Positions 16,531 to 24,379 of a DNA stretch of 64,000 bases are shown piece by piece. Below the pieces are notes generated by a model, which ran no database searches, had not been told where the DNA came from, and worked only from the letters and a program-made list of their open reading frames with translations. The stretch comes from Asanoa sp. WMMD1127 (GTDB lineage: Bacteria; Actinomycetota; Actinomycetes; Mycobacteriales; Micromonosporaceae), in assembly GCF_029626225.1 (NCBI RefSeq), contig NZ_JARUBP010000001.1, positions 5,580,001 through 5,644,000 of the forward strand, written 5' to 3'. The number at the start of each line of letters is the position of its first letter. Position 1 is the stretch's first letter. A program made the translations under genes and the position numbers.

Positions 16531-16570
16531 GAGAGCAGAGAGTAGCGCTACCGGGCCGAACACGGTAACG
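16515..16570. promoter_or_regulatory. Divergent control region with inverted repeats
   Basis: CGTTACCGT (16515-16523) and ACGGTAACG (16562-16570) are exact inverted copies centred on GTAGCGCTAC (16542-16551), itself a perfect palindrome. They surround the overlapping start codons of the MocR and EamA genes. Candidate -10 boxes are TACCGT (plus, 16518-16523) and TACTCT (minus, 16544-16539). Confidence 0.55.
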
Positions 16571-17488
16571 GCCGGGTTCGCGCTCGGGGCGTTGGGCGTG
16601 GTGGCGTTCAGCATGTCGCTGCCGGCCACCCGGATCGCGGTGGCGCAGCTCGACCCCTGGTTCGTCGCCTTCGGCCGGGCGGTGGGCGCGGCGCTGCTGG
16701 CGGCGGCCTACCTCCGGTGGACCGGCGCGCCCCGGCCGACTCCCGCCCAGTGGCGGCGGCTCGCGGTCGTCGCGCTCGGGGTCGTGGCCGGGTTCCCGCT
16801 GTTCACCTCGCTGGCGCTGCTGACCCAGACCGCGTCCCACGGCGCGGTGGTCGTCGCCGTGCTGCCGGCGATGACGGCCGTGTTCGCGGTGCTGCGCGCC
16901 GGCGAGCGCCCGCCGCCGCTGTTCTGGCTCGCCGGCGCCGGGGGACTGGTGGCGGTCCTCGCCTTCCTGGCCGCGAGCGGCACGGTCCACGGTGGACTCA
17001 ACCACGCCGACCTGTTCCTGCTCACGGCCGTCACGCTCTGCGGCCTCGGCTACGCCGAAGGTGGCGCGCTCGCGAAGGAGCTCGGCGGCGCCCGTACCAT
17101 CTGCTGGGCGCTGCTCGTGGCCCTGCCGGTCACGGTCCCGATCACGGCCGTGGCCGCGGTCGCGAATGCACCCGCGGCGGACGGCCGCGGCTGGGCGGCG
17201 TTCGGCTACCTCACGCTGGTGTCGATGTTTCTGGGCTTCTTCGCCTGGTACGCCGGCCTGGCCCGCGGTGGCATCGCCCGCGTGGGCCAGATCCAACTGG
17301 TGCAACCGGTGCTCACCATGGCCTGGTCGGCCCTGCTGCTGTCGGAGCCCATCACCCCGATCGCACTGGTGGCCGCCGCGGTCGTCCTGGTCTGCGTGAT
17401 CCTGACCCAACGCACCCGCACCGGCGCGGCCACGACGCCGCTGGCCGAGGACGGCGAAGGTCGCCGCCGGACAAACCTCCAACGCTGA
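16529..17488 (+). CDS. EamA/DMT-family transporter
   Basis: Membrane protein of 319 residues with about ten hydrophobic spans arranged as two EamA repeats, typical of drug/metabolite exporters of amino acids, nucleosides or small organics. Recognisable parts are FSMSLPATRIAVAQLDPWFV near residue 25 and the C-terminal repeat YLTLVSMFLGFFAWYAGLAR. The ATG at 16529 overlaps the divergent MocR start codon by two bases (CATG). No ribosome-binding site is present, so the mRNA is probably leaderless. The frame is open further upstream, but that part lies antisense to the MocR gene. Confidence 0.85.
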   Translation: MRAESSATGPNTVTAGFALGALGVVAFSMSLPATRIAVAQLDPWFVAFGRAVGAALLAAAYLRWTGAPRPTPAQWRRLAVVALGVVAGFPLFTSLALLTQTASHGAVVVAVLPAMTAVFAVLRAGERPPPLFWLAGAGGLVAVLAFLAASGTVHGGLNHADLFLLTAVTLCGLGYAEGGALAKELGGARTICWALLVALPVTVPITAVAAVANAPAADGRGWAAFGYLTLVSMFLGFFAWYAGLARGGIARVGQIQLVQPVLTMAWSALLLSEPITPIALVAAAVVLVCVILTQRTRTGAATTPLAEDGEGRRRTNLQR

Positions 17489-17627
17489 CCAGGTCACGGA
17501 CGCGGGGCGGCGACCACTCGGCCGGGCCGCGCTCCACCGAATCGGCGTAAAGGCGCGGAAAGCCCACAGAAGGGACTAACGCGGTCTAATCTCCGAGTTG
17601 AAGCGCCGGCGAGCCCGAGGAGGCACG

Positions 17628-18860
17628 ATGGCCGACGATGCCGTACCAGCGGCGGAGCTCTACACCGACGAGTTCGCCGTGGACCCGTATCCCGCCTTCG
17701 CCAAGCTGCGCACCGACAGTCCAGTGTGTCCGGTCAGCTCGCCGCGGTTCGACTCCTACCTGATCACGCGGTTCGAGGACGCCAAGGCCGCGCTGACCGA
17801 CCCGCGGCTGTCCAAGGACCTCTACGGGCCGGGCCAGCACTTCCTGCGGATCTTCGGGCCGAACTCCGAGGGCCTGAACAAGAACATGCTCAACTCGGAT
17901 CCGCCGGAGCACAGCCGGCTGCGGCAGGTGACCTCGCGGGCCTTCGCGCCGCGGCGGATCGAGGCGCTGCGGCCGCGGGTGACCGAGATCGTGGCCGACC
18001 TGCTCGACAGGGTCGTGCCGCAGGGCCGGGCCGACCTGATGCGCGACTTCGCGATCCCGCTGCCGATGATGGTCATCTCGGAGCTGCTCGGTATCCCGCG
18101 CACCGACCACGAGCCGGTGCTGGCCTGGACGCAGGTGATCCGCGAGTCCGGGTCGTCCGGCCGGCCGCCGGCCCAGGAGAAGGCGGCCGTGCAGGAGGCG
18201 CAGGCCTGGCTGCACGGTTACCTGACCGAGCTCGTGGCGGCCAAGCGTGCGACGCCCGGCGACGACATGGTCAGCATGCTGATCAGCGCCTGCGACGACG
18301 AGGGGCTGCTGTCCGACCGCGAGCTGGTCAGCACCACGTTCCTGCTCCTGTTCGCCGGCCACCAGACCACCGCCGACTTCATCGGCAACGCGATGGTGGC
18401 CCTGCTGACCCACCCGGACCAGCTCGAGCTGTTGATCGAGCAGCCGGAGCTGCTGCCGCACGCGATCGAGGAGCTGCTTCGCTTCGACGGTCCGCTGCCG
18501 GTGGCCAGCCCACGGATCGCCACCGAGGACCTCGACTTCCAGGGCGTACGCATTCCCGAGGGTTCGGTCGTCGGTGTGGTGATCAACTCGGCCAACCACG
18601 ACCCCGCGCAGTTCGAGGACCCGGACCGGCTCGACCTGCGGCGCGAACGGGGACCGCACCTCGGTTTCGGCCACGGCGTGCATTACTGCCTCGGCGTCTC
18701 CTTGGCCCGCATGGAGGCGCAGATCGGCATCGGTGAGCTGTTGCGCCGGATGCCGGGCCTCGCGCTCGGCAAGCCGGTCGAGGAACTGCGCCGGCTGCCG
18801 GCCGCGTCGCCGTTCCGCGGCCTCATCGAGCTTCCCGTCACCTTCAACACCAATCTGTGA
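17628..18860 (+). CDS. Cytochrome P450
   Basis: Soluble bacterial P450 of 410 residues. The oxygen-binding I-helix has LFAGHQTTADF near residue 243, the ExxR motif is EELLRF near 280, and the haem-Cys loop is LGFGHGVHYCLG near 345. GAGGAGG lies before the ATG at 17628. It is followed 9 bp later by a polyketide cyclase gene, so it probably hydroxylates or couples the aromatic polyketide made by the operon at 24-35 kb. Redox partners are not encoded nearby. The substrate assignment is inference from context. Confidence 0.9.
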   Translation: MADDAVPAAELYTDEFAVDPYPAFAKLRTDSPVCPVSSPRFDSYLITRFEDAKAALTDPRLSKDLYGPGQHFLRIFGPNSEGLNKNMLNSDPPEHSRLRQVTSRAFAPRRIEALRPRVTEIVADLLDRVVPQGRADLMRDFAIPLPMMVISELLGIPRTDHEPVLAWTQVIRESGSSGRPPAQEKAAVQEAQAWLHGYLTELVAAKRATPGDDMVSMLISACDDEGLLSDRELVSTTFLLLFAGHQTTADFIGNAMVALLTHPDQLELLIEQPELLPHAIEELLRFDGPLPVASPRIATEDLDFQGVRIPEGSVVGVVINSANHDPAQFEDPDRLDLRRERGPHLGFGHGVHYCLGVSLARMEAQIGIGELLRRMPGLALGKPVEELRRLPAASPFRGLIELPVTFNTNL

Positions 18861-18869
18861 GGAGCAGCC

Positions 18870-19538
18870 GTGGTATTCCGCAACGTCATCGTCTGCCGCA
18901 TCGTCCCGGGCAGTGAGCAGAAGGTGGCCGACGTCTTCGGTCACTTCGACAAGGTGACCCGGCCGCAGGACGTGGGCGTGACCGGCCGCATCCTGCTGTC
19001 GCTGCAGGACCTCTACATCCACGTCGTCGAGCGGGCCGAGGACCCCGAGGTGTCGGGCCAGAAGCGCGGCCTGCCGGCCTTCCAGGAGATCGCCGAGAAG
19101 ATCGCGCCGTACGTCACGCCGTACCCGCGCAACTGGCAGAACCCGTCCGACTCGGTGGCCAAGCCGTTCTACAGCTGGGTCGCGCCGGGGCGCACGCCGG
19201 CCGCCGGCGCCAACCCGTTGCTCATCGTGCAGCGGATCAAGCCCGGCTCGGAGGCCGAGGTCGCCCGGATCTTCCGTGAGTCCGACGAGGGGCCGCTGCC
19301 GACCCAGATGGGCGTGGCGGGCCGGTGGCTCTACTCGATCGACGACGTGTACGTGCACCTGATGGAACGCACCGACGCCGCGGTCGCCGAAGGCCTGGGC
19401 GGCAACCACCACGCGCCGGCGTTCTCGAAGATCATCGAAGACCTGAGCCCCTACGTGGCGCCCTACGACCCGAAGTCGTGGCGCGGGCCGCAGGACTCGG
19501 TGGCCAAGCCGTTCTACAGCTGGCAGGCCGCCGACTGA
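18870..19538 (+). CDS. Tandem TcmI-type polyketide cyclase
   Basis: The 222-residue protein is two TcmI-family domains in a row. Residues 1-105 run from FRNVIVCRIVPGSEQKVADV to DSVAKPFYSWVAPG; residues 112-222 run from LLIVQRIKPGSEAEVARIF to DSVAKPFYSWQAAD. Each half aligns along its length with the single-domain cyclase at 24059. Such enzymes fold and aromatise poly-beta-ketone chains. The start is GTG with GAGGAG upstream. It pairs with the P450 gene just upstream. A didomain arrangement suggests either an internal pseudo-dimer or two cyclisation steps. Confidence 0.85.
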   Translation: MVFRNVIVCRIVPGSEQKVADVFGHFDKVTRPQDVGVTGRILLSLQDLYIHVVERAEDPEVSGQKRGLPAFQEIAEKIAPYVTPYPRNWQNPSDSVAKPFYSWVAPGRTPAAGANPLLIVQRIKPGSEAEVARIFRESDEGPLPTQMGVAGRWLYSIDDVYVHLMERTDAAVAEGLGGNHHAPAFSKIIEDLSPYVAPYDPKSWRGPQDSVAKPFYSWQAAD

Positions 19539-19595
19539 GTCGGCCGACCGGGGTCGCGGGGGTGTGAGCGTCGTCGCTCCGCCCCCGCGATGGCG

Positions 19596-19622
19596 TTCAC
19601 GGACCGCGACCGGCGCTATACA
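19596..19622 (+). promoter_or_regulatory. Candidate promoter of the STAND gene
   Basis: TTCACG (19596-19601) and TATACA (19617-19622) are separated by 15 bp, a little short. The -10 is the best A/T-rich hexamer nearby. Transcription from it would start near 19630, downstream of the first possible start codon of the long frame, which supports the later GTG at 19690. Confidence 0.4.
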
Positions 19623-19642
19623 TGTCGGTTGGGGGATCCGAC

Positions 19643-19693
19643 ATGCGCACGTACGAGCTCAGCCGGTCCGGGCCGCGGGAAACGGGCCCGTGA
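19643..19693 (+). CDS. Possible 16-residue leader peptide
   Basis: ATG at 19643 follows GGGGGA by about six bases and encodes MRTYELSRSGPRETGP. Its TGA overlaps the GTG of the STAND gene (GTGA at 19690). This is the layout of a translationally coupled leader peptide. The evidence is position only; no function is known. Confidence 0.35.
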   Translation: MRTYELSRSGPRETGP

Positions 19694-22284
19694 CCGCGGT
19701 CACGTCCGATCCGGTCGACGCGGATCGGGTCATCCTGACGCCGGACCAGCGGCTGCGGGTGTTCGTCAGCTCGACGCTCGCCGACCTGACGGCCGAGCGG
19801 CAGGCGGTCCGCGACGCCATCGCCGGCCTGCACCTCGTCCCGGTGATGTTCGAGGCGGGCGCCCGGCCGCACGCGCCCCGCGACGTCTACCGGTCCTACC
19901 TCGAACAGAGCCAGATCTTCGTCGGCGTGTACGGCGAGAGCTACGGCTGGATCGGGCCGGACGCGCCGGTGTCCGGCATCGAGGACGAGTACCGCCTCGC
20001 CGGCGGACTGCCCCGCCTGGTGTACGTCAAGCACCCGGTCGCCGGCCGCGACGCCCGACTGGACGCCCTGCTGGCCGCGATCGCCCGCGACGGCGAGGTG
20101 TCCTACCGCCGGTTCCACAGCGCGGCCGAGCTGCGCCGCCTGGTCGAGCACGACCTGGCCGTGCTGCTCTCGGAGAGCTTCCACCGCCACGGGCCGGCCA
20201 CCGGCGAGGAGGCGGCGCCCGGGCCGATCCCGGTGCCGCGCACCCCGCTGGTCGGCCGCGAGCACGAACTCGATCTGCTGTCGGGCCTGTTGACCGACGC
20301 TCGGGTGCCGTTGCTGACGCTGGCCGGACCGGGTGGCGTCGGCAAGACCCGGTTGGCCGCCGCGCTGGCCGCCCGCGTCGCGTCCCTCTACCGGGACGGC
20401 GTGCGCTACGTCGACCTGTCGACCGTCGCCGGCGTCGAGTCGGTGGGTGAGGCCATCGCGCGGGCGCTGCGCCTGCGCACCTCGGGCGGGGTCCGGTCGT
20501 GCGAGGACCTCGCCATGTTCCTGCGCACCAAGCGCATGCTGCTCGTGGTCGACAACTTCGAGCACGTCGCCGAGGCGGCGCCGGACCTGGCCACGCTGCT
20601 CCGGGCCGCGCCGGGCGTGACGGCCGTGGTGACGAGCCGCATGCCGCTGCGGCTCAACGACGAGCGGGTCTTCCGGGTCCCGCCTCTGCGGGCGCCACAG
20701 GCGAACGGCCGCCTCGATCCGGCCGAGGTGCTCGAGCGCTACAGCGCCGTGCGGTTGTTCGTCGACCGCGCCCGGGCCGGCGACCGGCGGTTCGCGCTGA
20801 CCGCCGACAACCTGGCGCCGGTGCTGGAGATCACCCGCCGGCTCGGCGGTCTGCCGCTGGCCATCGAGCTCGCCGCGGCCCGCGTGCCGCTGCTGTCCCC
20901 GGCCGGGCTTGCTGCCCGGCTCGACGACCAGCTGAGCCTGCTCACCGGCGGCCAGCGCGACCTGCCGCCGCGCCAGCGCACCCTGCGCGACACGCTCGCC
21001 TGGAGCCATCAGCTGCTGCCGCCGGACGCACAGCGGCTGTTCGCCGTGACCGGCGTGTTCGCCGGCGGTTTCGACCTGCCGGCCGTCGAGGCGGTGGCGA
21101 CCTGCCTCGACGAGCCGCTCGACGTGCTCGACGGGCTGGAGTCCCTTGTGGACGCCGCCCTGATCGACCGGGACGGCGACGCCCGCTTCCGGATGGTCGA
21201 CAGCGTGCGGCACTTCGCCCTGGAGCGGCTGGCCGCCACCGCGGGCGAGGGGGCCGCCGTCCGCGAGCGGCACGCCGCGTACTTCCTCGACCTGGCCCTG
21301 CAGGCGGCGCCCCACCTCAACGGCCCGGACTCGCCGGACTGGTTGGCCCGCCTCGACCGCGAGCACGGCAACCTGGACGCGGCGATCAACTGGCTGCTCG
21401 ACCAGGGCCGGCGGGCGGACGCGTTGCGCTTCGGCTGGGCGATCTGGCCGCTGTGGTGGCGCCGGGGCTACCTCGAGGAGGGGCAGCGCTACCTGCGCCG
21501 GACGCTCGACGACCCGCAGCGGTTGTCGCCCCGGTTGCAGGGGCGGGCCCTGGTGGCGGCCGGGGCCATGGCGTTGGTGTCCGGCCAGGACGAGCAGGCC
21601 CGCGCCGACTTCGAGCGGGGCCGTCAGCTCGCGCACGCGACGGGTGACGCCGTCACCGAGGCGCGCGCGCTCGGCCCGCTGGGCTCGTTCGCCGCGCGGG
21701 CCGGCGACCACGAGACGGCCGACCGGCTGCTGCACCAGGCGTACGACCTGGCCGTGCGCACCGACGAACGCTGGCTCGTCAGCCTGTTCCACAGCCGGCT
21801 CGGCATGATCGCCCTGCAGGAGGGCGACCCGGCCGCCGCAGGCGACCACCTCGCCGAGGCGATGCGTGTCTCGGCGGAGGCCGGCGACGAGCTCGGGATG
21901 GTGGTCGCCCGCTACACCTGCGGCGTGGTGCTGGTCGCACGCGGCGAGCTCGCCGGCGCCCAGGACAGCCTGGTGGCCGGCCTGCGCGCGGCGGCGGAGA
22001 GCGGCGACGTCGCCAGCGTCGGCCTGTTCCTGACAGTGCTGGCCGACCTGGCCGGCGCCCAGGACCGGCCGGTGCGGGCGGTGCGGCTGGCCGCGGCCGC
22101 CGGCACCTTCGAGACCCCGTCGAGCCGCCTGTGGATCCAGGCGTACGTGCCGCCGTGGCCGACCCAGGGCGCGGGCCTCGACGAGCTGCGGGAGCGGCTG
22201 GGCCACGAGCGGTTCGAGCGGAGCTGGCGCGAGGGGGAGCGACTGGGCCTGCGCGGCGCGGTGGAGGAGGCGGCTAGGCCGTGA
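19690..22284 (+). CDS. DUF4062-STAND ATPase with TPR-like C-terminus
   Basis: Multidomain switch protein of 864 residues. Residues 18-170 are a DUF4062 domain (RLRVFVSSTLADLTAERQAV; FVGVYGESYGWIG), a fold related to TIR and nucleoside-deoxyribosyltransferase domains. Residues 195-480 are an NB-ARC/AAA-type ATPase with Walker A GPGGVGKTR and Walker B MLLVVDNFEHV. The rest is helical TPR-like repeat. No DNA-binding domain is seen, unlike AfsR-type relatives. Proteins of this plan act as signal-gated switches, and many are in antiviral systems; here it sits inside a polyketide locus, so regulation is an alternative. Earlier in-frame starts lie upstream of the likely promoter. Confidence 0.8.
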   Translation: MTAVTSDPVDADRVILTPDQRLRVFVSSTLADLTAERQAVRDAIAGLHLVPVMFEAGARPHAPRDVYRSYLEQSQIFVGVYGESYGWIGPDAPVSGIEDEYRLAGGLPRLVYVKHPVAGRDARLDALLAAIARDGEVSYRRFHSAAELRRLVEHDLAVLLSESFHRHGPATGEEAAPGPIPVPRTPLVGREHELDLLSGLLTDARVPLLTLAGPGGVGKTRLAAALAARVASLYRDGVRYVDLSTVAGVESVGEAIARALRLRTSGGVRSCEDLAMFLRTKRMLLVVDNFEHVAEAAPDLATLLRAAPGVTAVVTSRMPLRLNDERVFRVPPLRAPQANGRLDPAEVLERYSAVRLFVDRARAGDRRFALTADNLAPVLEITRRLGGLPLAIELAAARVPLLSPAGLAARLDDQLSLLTGGQRDLPPRQRTLRDTLAWSHQLLPPDAQRLFAVTGVFAGGFDLPAVEAVATCLDEPLDVLDGLESLVDAALIDRDGDARFRMVDSVRHFALERLAATAGEGAAVRERHAAYFLDLALQAAPHLNGPDSPDWLARLDREHGNLDAAINWLLDQGRRADALRFGWAIWPLWWRRGYLEEGQRYLRRTLDDPQRLSPRLQGRALVAAGAMALVSGQDEQARADFERGRQLAHATGDAVTEARALGPLGSFAARAGDHETADRLLHQAYDLAVRTDERWLVSLFHSRLGMIALQEGDPAAAGDHLAEAMRVSAEAGDELGMVVARYTCGVVLVARGELAGAQDSLVAGLRAAAESGDVASVGLFLTVLADLAGAQDRPVRAVRLAAAAGTFETPSSRLWIQAYVPPWPTQGAGLDELRERLGHERFERSWREGERLGLRGAVEEAARP

Positions 22285-22942
22285 ACTCCTTCCAGTGCCC
22301 CTCGGAGATGACCTCGACGGCGCCGTCGACGACCTTGATGGCCGTTTCGTCGTCGATCGCGTAGGCCAGGCCACCCAGCTCCGCGGCCCACTTCTCCGCC
22401 GCGGCCATCGTGTTCTCCGGCAGCATCTCGTGGTCGACGTGCGGGAAGATCGAGAAGTCGACGAGACCCAGCGTGGTGTCGTCCCCGGCGGGCGGCCGCC
22501 AGTCCACGAAGTCCTCGCCGATGCGGGGCGTCAGCACCATGCTGCCGGCGCTCAACCCGACCCAGACGGTGTCGCGCAGCGACGGCAGCAGGTCGGCCAG
22601 CCCGGACTCGCGCATCCAGTGGCAGAGGAAGAGCGGGTCGCCGCCGTTGACCAGCAGCACGTCCGCGTCGCGGACCGTGGGGACCCACGTGTCCTCGCCG
22701 ACGCTGGGCAGCGCGGTCAGCTCCAGCACGCCGACGGACTTCCAACCCAGCTCGGTCATCGGGCACTGCGGTTCCTGCCCGCTGATGAACCGCCACGACC
22801 GCACCTCGCCACCGCGCCGGGCGTAGATGGCGGTGGGAATGCACAGCGCGGTCGACTCCGCGATCGGCTTGCCCAGCAGGTCGACCAGCGCGCCGTGGAT
22901 GCTCGGGTTCTTGACGCCTCCGGACGTGAGCAGCAGTTTCAT
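22274..22942 (-). CDS. Peptidase E-like protein (family S51)
   Basis: Cytoplasmic Ser peptidase-fold protein of 222 residues, related to alpha-aspartyl dipeptidase and cyanophycinase. The nucleophile is in WVGLSAGSMVL near residue 130, the substrate-side motif is LLVNGGDPLFLCHWM, and SIFPHVDHE likely carries the His. It overlaps the end of the STAND gene by 11 bp. The stop of the upstream oxidase-like gene overlaps its start by 4 bp, so these two are co-translated. The role in this locus is unclear. Confidence 0.85.
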   Translation of the reverse strand: MKLLLTSGGVKNPSIHGALVDLLGKPIAESTALCIPTAIYARRGGEVRSWRFISGQEPQCPMTELGWKSVGVLELTALPSVGEDTWVPTVRDADVLLVNGGDPLFLCHWMRESGLADLLPSLRDTVWVGLSAGSMVLTPRIGEDFVDWRPPAGDDTTLGLVDFSIFPHVDHEMLPENTMAAAEKWAAELGGLAYAIDDETAIKVVDGAVEVISEGHWKEFTA

Positions 22943-23463
22943 GATGTCCCTTCCTGGCGGTAGGTGGTCTGGCCGAACGGTTCACCCTTGGCATGGGCGT
23001 ACGCCTTGTCGGGCGTCACCTCGAACACGACGAGCCGGGTGTCGGGCGTCAGGGCGGCGACGGCGCCGTCACGGATCTCCAGCTGCCAGCGGCCGTCCCA
23101 GCGGCCGCGGTAGAGCGCGGCGACCCGCCGCAGCTCGGCCTCGTCGGTCACCGGCACGGCGGTCCCCTCGACGGCCACGTCGAGCCCGCCTTCCCAGGCG
23201 GTGTCGCCGGCGAGCACGAGCACGTGCGGGTTCGCCTGGATGTTGGCGTGCTTCACCTCGGTGCTGCCGGTGTGGAACCAGACCCGGCCGGCATCGACGA
23301 CCGGGACCATGGGTGTCGCATGTGGACGGCCGTCGGGCCGCACGGTGACGATCCAGGCGACCTCGGCCGTGGCCAGCCGGGCCTGCGCGTCGGCCCAGGG
23401 CACCGCCTCGGCCCGCTCCTCGCTGTAGCGCCGGTCGATGCGCCCACGCACGATGCCTCCCAA
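22939..23463 (-). CDS. Pyridoxamine 5'-phosphate oxidase-like flavoprotein
   Basis: A 174-residue split-barrel protein of the PNPOx/F420-dependent reductase superfamily. The start of the fold is AWIVTVRPDGRPHATPMVPV, followed by VWFHTGSTEVKHANIQANPH (cofactor phosphate contact region) and the C-terminal TRLVVFEVTPDKAYAHAKG. Such proteins bind FMN or F420 and reduce small molecules, but exact cofactor and substrate cannot be read. It diverges from the HxlR regulator at 23533, which is its likely controller, and overlaps the peptidase gene by 4 bp. Confidence 0.82.
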   Translation of the reverse strand: MGGIVRGRIDRRYSEERAEAVPWADAQARLATAEVAWIVTVRPDGRPHATPMVPVVDAGRVWFHTGSTEVKHANIQANPHVLVLAGDTAWEGGLDVAVEGTAVPVTDEAELRRVAALYRGRWDGRWQLEIRDGAVAALTPDTRLVVFEVTPDKAYAHAKGEPFGQTTYRQEGTS

Positions 23464-23532
23464 ACTGCTTGCAGAATGAAAGTGGTCGCGGTGACGCTAG
23501 CATGACCGGTTGCGAAGTACCATCAGTTCGCG

Positions 23533-24057
23533 ATGACTGACGTAGGAGACCCGCACCGGTCCGGCTGCCCGATCAACCTGGCGGTCGAGGTGCTGGGCGA
23601 CCGGTGGTCGCTGGTCGTGCTGCGCGACGTGATGTTCGGCGACCGGCACTACTTCCGCGAGCTGCTGACCGGGTCGCAGGAGGGGATCGCGTCCAACATC
23701 CTGGCCGACCGGCTGCGGCGGCTGGTCGGGCACGGTCTGCTCTGGCGGTCGGACGACGCGACGCACCGGCAGAAGATCCGCTACAGCCTCACCGAGGCCG
23801 GCGTGCAGCTCGTGCCGGTGATGGCGGCGCTCGGCTCGTGGGGGCGGCGGCACCTGCCCGTCAGCCACGAGCTGTCGGTGCGGGCCGAGCTGCTCGAGCG
23901 GGGTGGGCCGCAGCTGTGGGACCGGTTCATGGCCGAGCTGCGCGAGCAGCATCTCGGCATCCCGCGGCCGCCGGGCACACCGTCGGTCTTCGCCGAGCTG
24001 CAGGCGGCGTACGAGGACGCGGTGAGGGGCGGCCCGCAGGCCGCCCCTCCCAGGTGA
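23533..24057 (+). CDS. HxlR-family winged-helix regulator
   Basis: DNA-binding protein of 174 residues. The HxlR domain spans residues 10-105 (GCPINLAVEVLGDRWSLVVL; GIASNILADRLRRLVGHGLL), with a Cys near the N-terminus that in some relatives senses electrophiles or oxidants. A C-terminal extension of about 60 residues is unlike the basic family. It is divergent from the flavoprotein/peptidase pair, with 69 bp between. It converges on the polyketide operon and ends 1 bp before the cyclase stop, so no room is left for a terminator. Confidence 0.87.
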   Translation: MTDVGDPHRSGCPINLAVEVLGDRWSLVVLRDVMFGDRHYFRELLTGSQEGIASNILADRLRRLVGHGLLWRSDDATHRQKIRYSLTEAGVQLVPVMAALGSWGRRHLPVSHELSVRAELLERGGPQLWDRFMAELREQHLGIPRPPGTPSVFAELQAAYEDAVRGGPQAAPPR

Positions 24058-24058
24058 A

Positions 24059-24379
24059 TCAGCCGCGCCAGTGGTAGAACTCGCGGGCCACCGCGTCCTG
24101 CGGCGACTTCCACGTCGCCGGGTCGTACGGCTTGATGTAGGCCCGCAGGTCGTCGCTGATCTGCTTGAACCCGGCCAGCTGCGGACCCTTGCGCAGCGCC
24201 GCGGCCGGGTCGTCGTCGAACTCGATCACGTGCAGGTAGAGGTCGTTGAGCGAGTAGAGCGAGCGGGCCCGCACCCCCAGGTCGTGGGGGAGCGAGGTGG
24301 CGTCGGACGCCGCGAAGATCTGGGCCACCGACTGCTCGGCGTCCGGTTGGATCTTGGCCACGATCACGGTGCGGTTCAT
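24059..24379 (-). CDS. TcmI-family aromatic polyketide cyclase
   Basis: Single-domain cyclase of 106 residues, last gene of the polyketide operon. MNRTVIVAKIQPDAEQSVAQ, SDATSLPHDLGV and LYLHVIEFDDDP are characteristic of the TcmI/WhiE-VII family, which closes later rings of the polyketide. It overlaps the upstream monooxygenase gene by 4 bp. It resembles both halves of the protein at 18870. Confidence 0.92.
   Translation of the reverse strand: MNRTVIVAKIQPDAEQSVAQIFAASDATSLPHDLGVRARSLYSLNDLYLHVIEFDDDPAAALRKGPQLAGFKQISDDLRAYIKPYDPATWKSPQDAVAREFYHWRG

Noticed and set aside
17586-19412. 608-codon antisense frame opposite the P450 and cyclase
   Set aside because: Antisense shadow; P450 and TcmI motifs on the plus strand are complete.
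19597-22374. 925-codon antisense frame opposite the STAND gene
   Set aside because: Low-complexity Arg/Gln/Gly composition and no motif; the plus strand encodes an obvious ATPase.
22939-24057. Peptidase E, PNPOx and HxlR genes as core members of the polyketide pathway
   Set aside because: They lie between polyketide genes but none has a role known in such pathways, and their own divergent layout suggests an independent unit; left as neighbours only.
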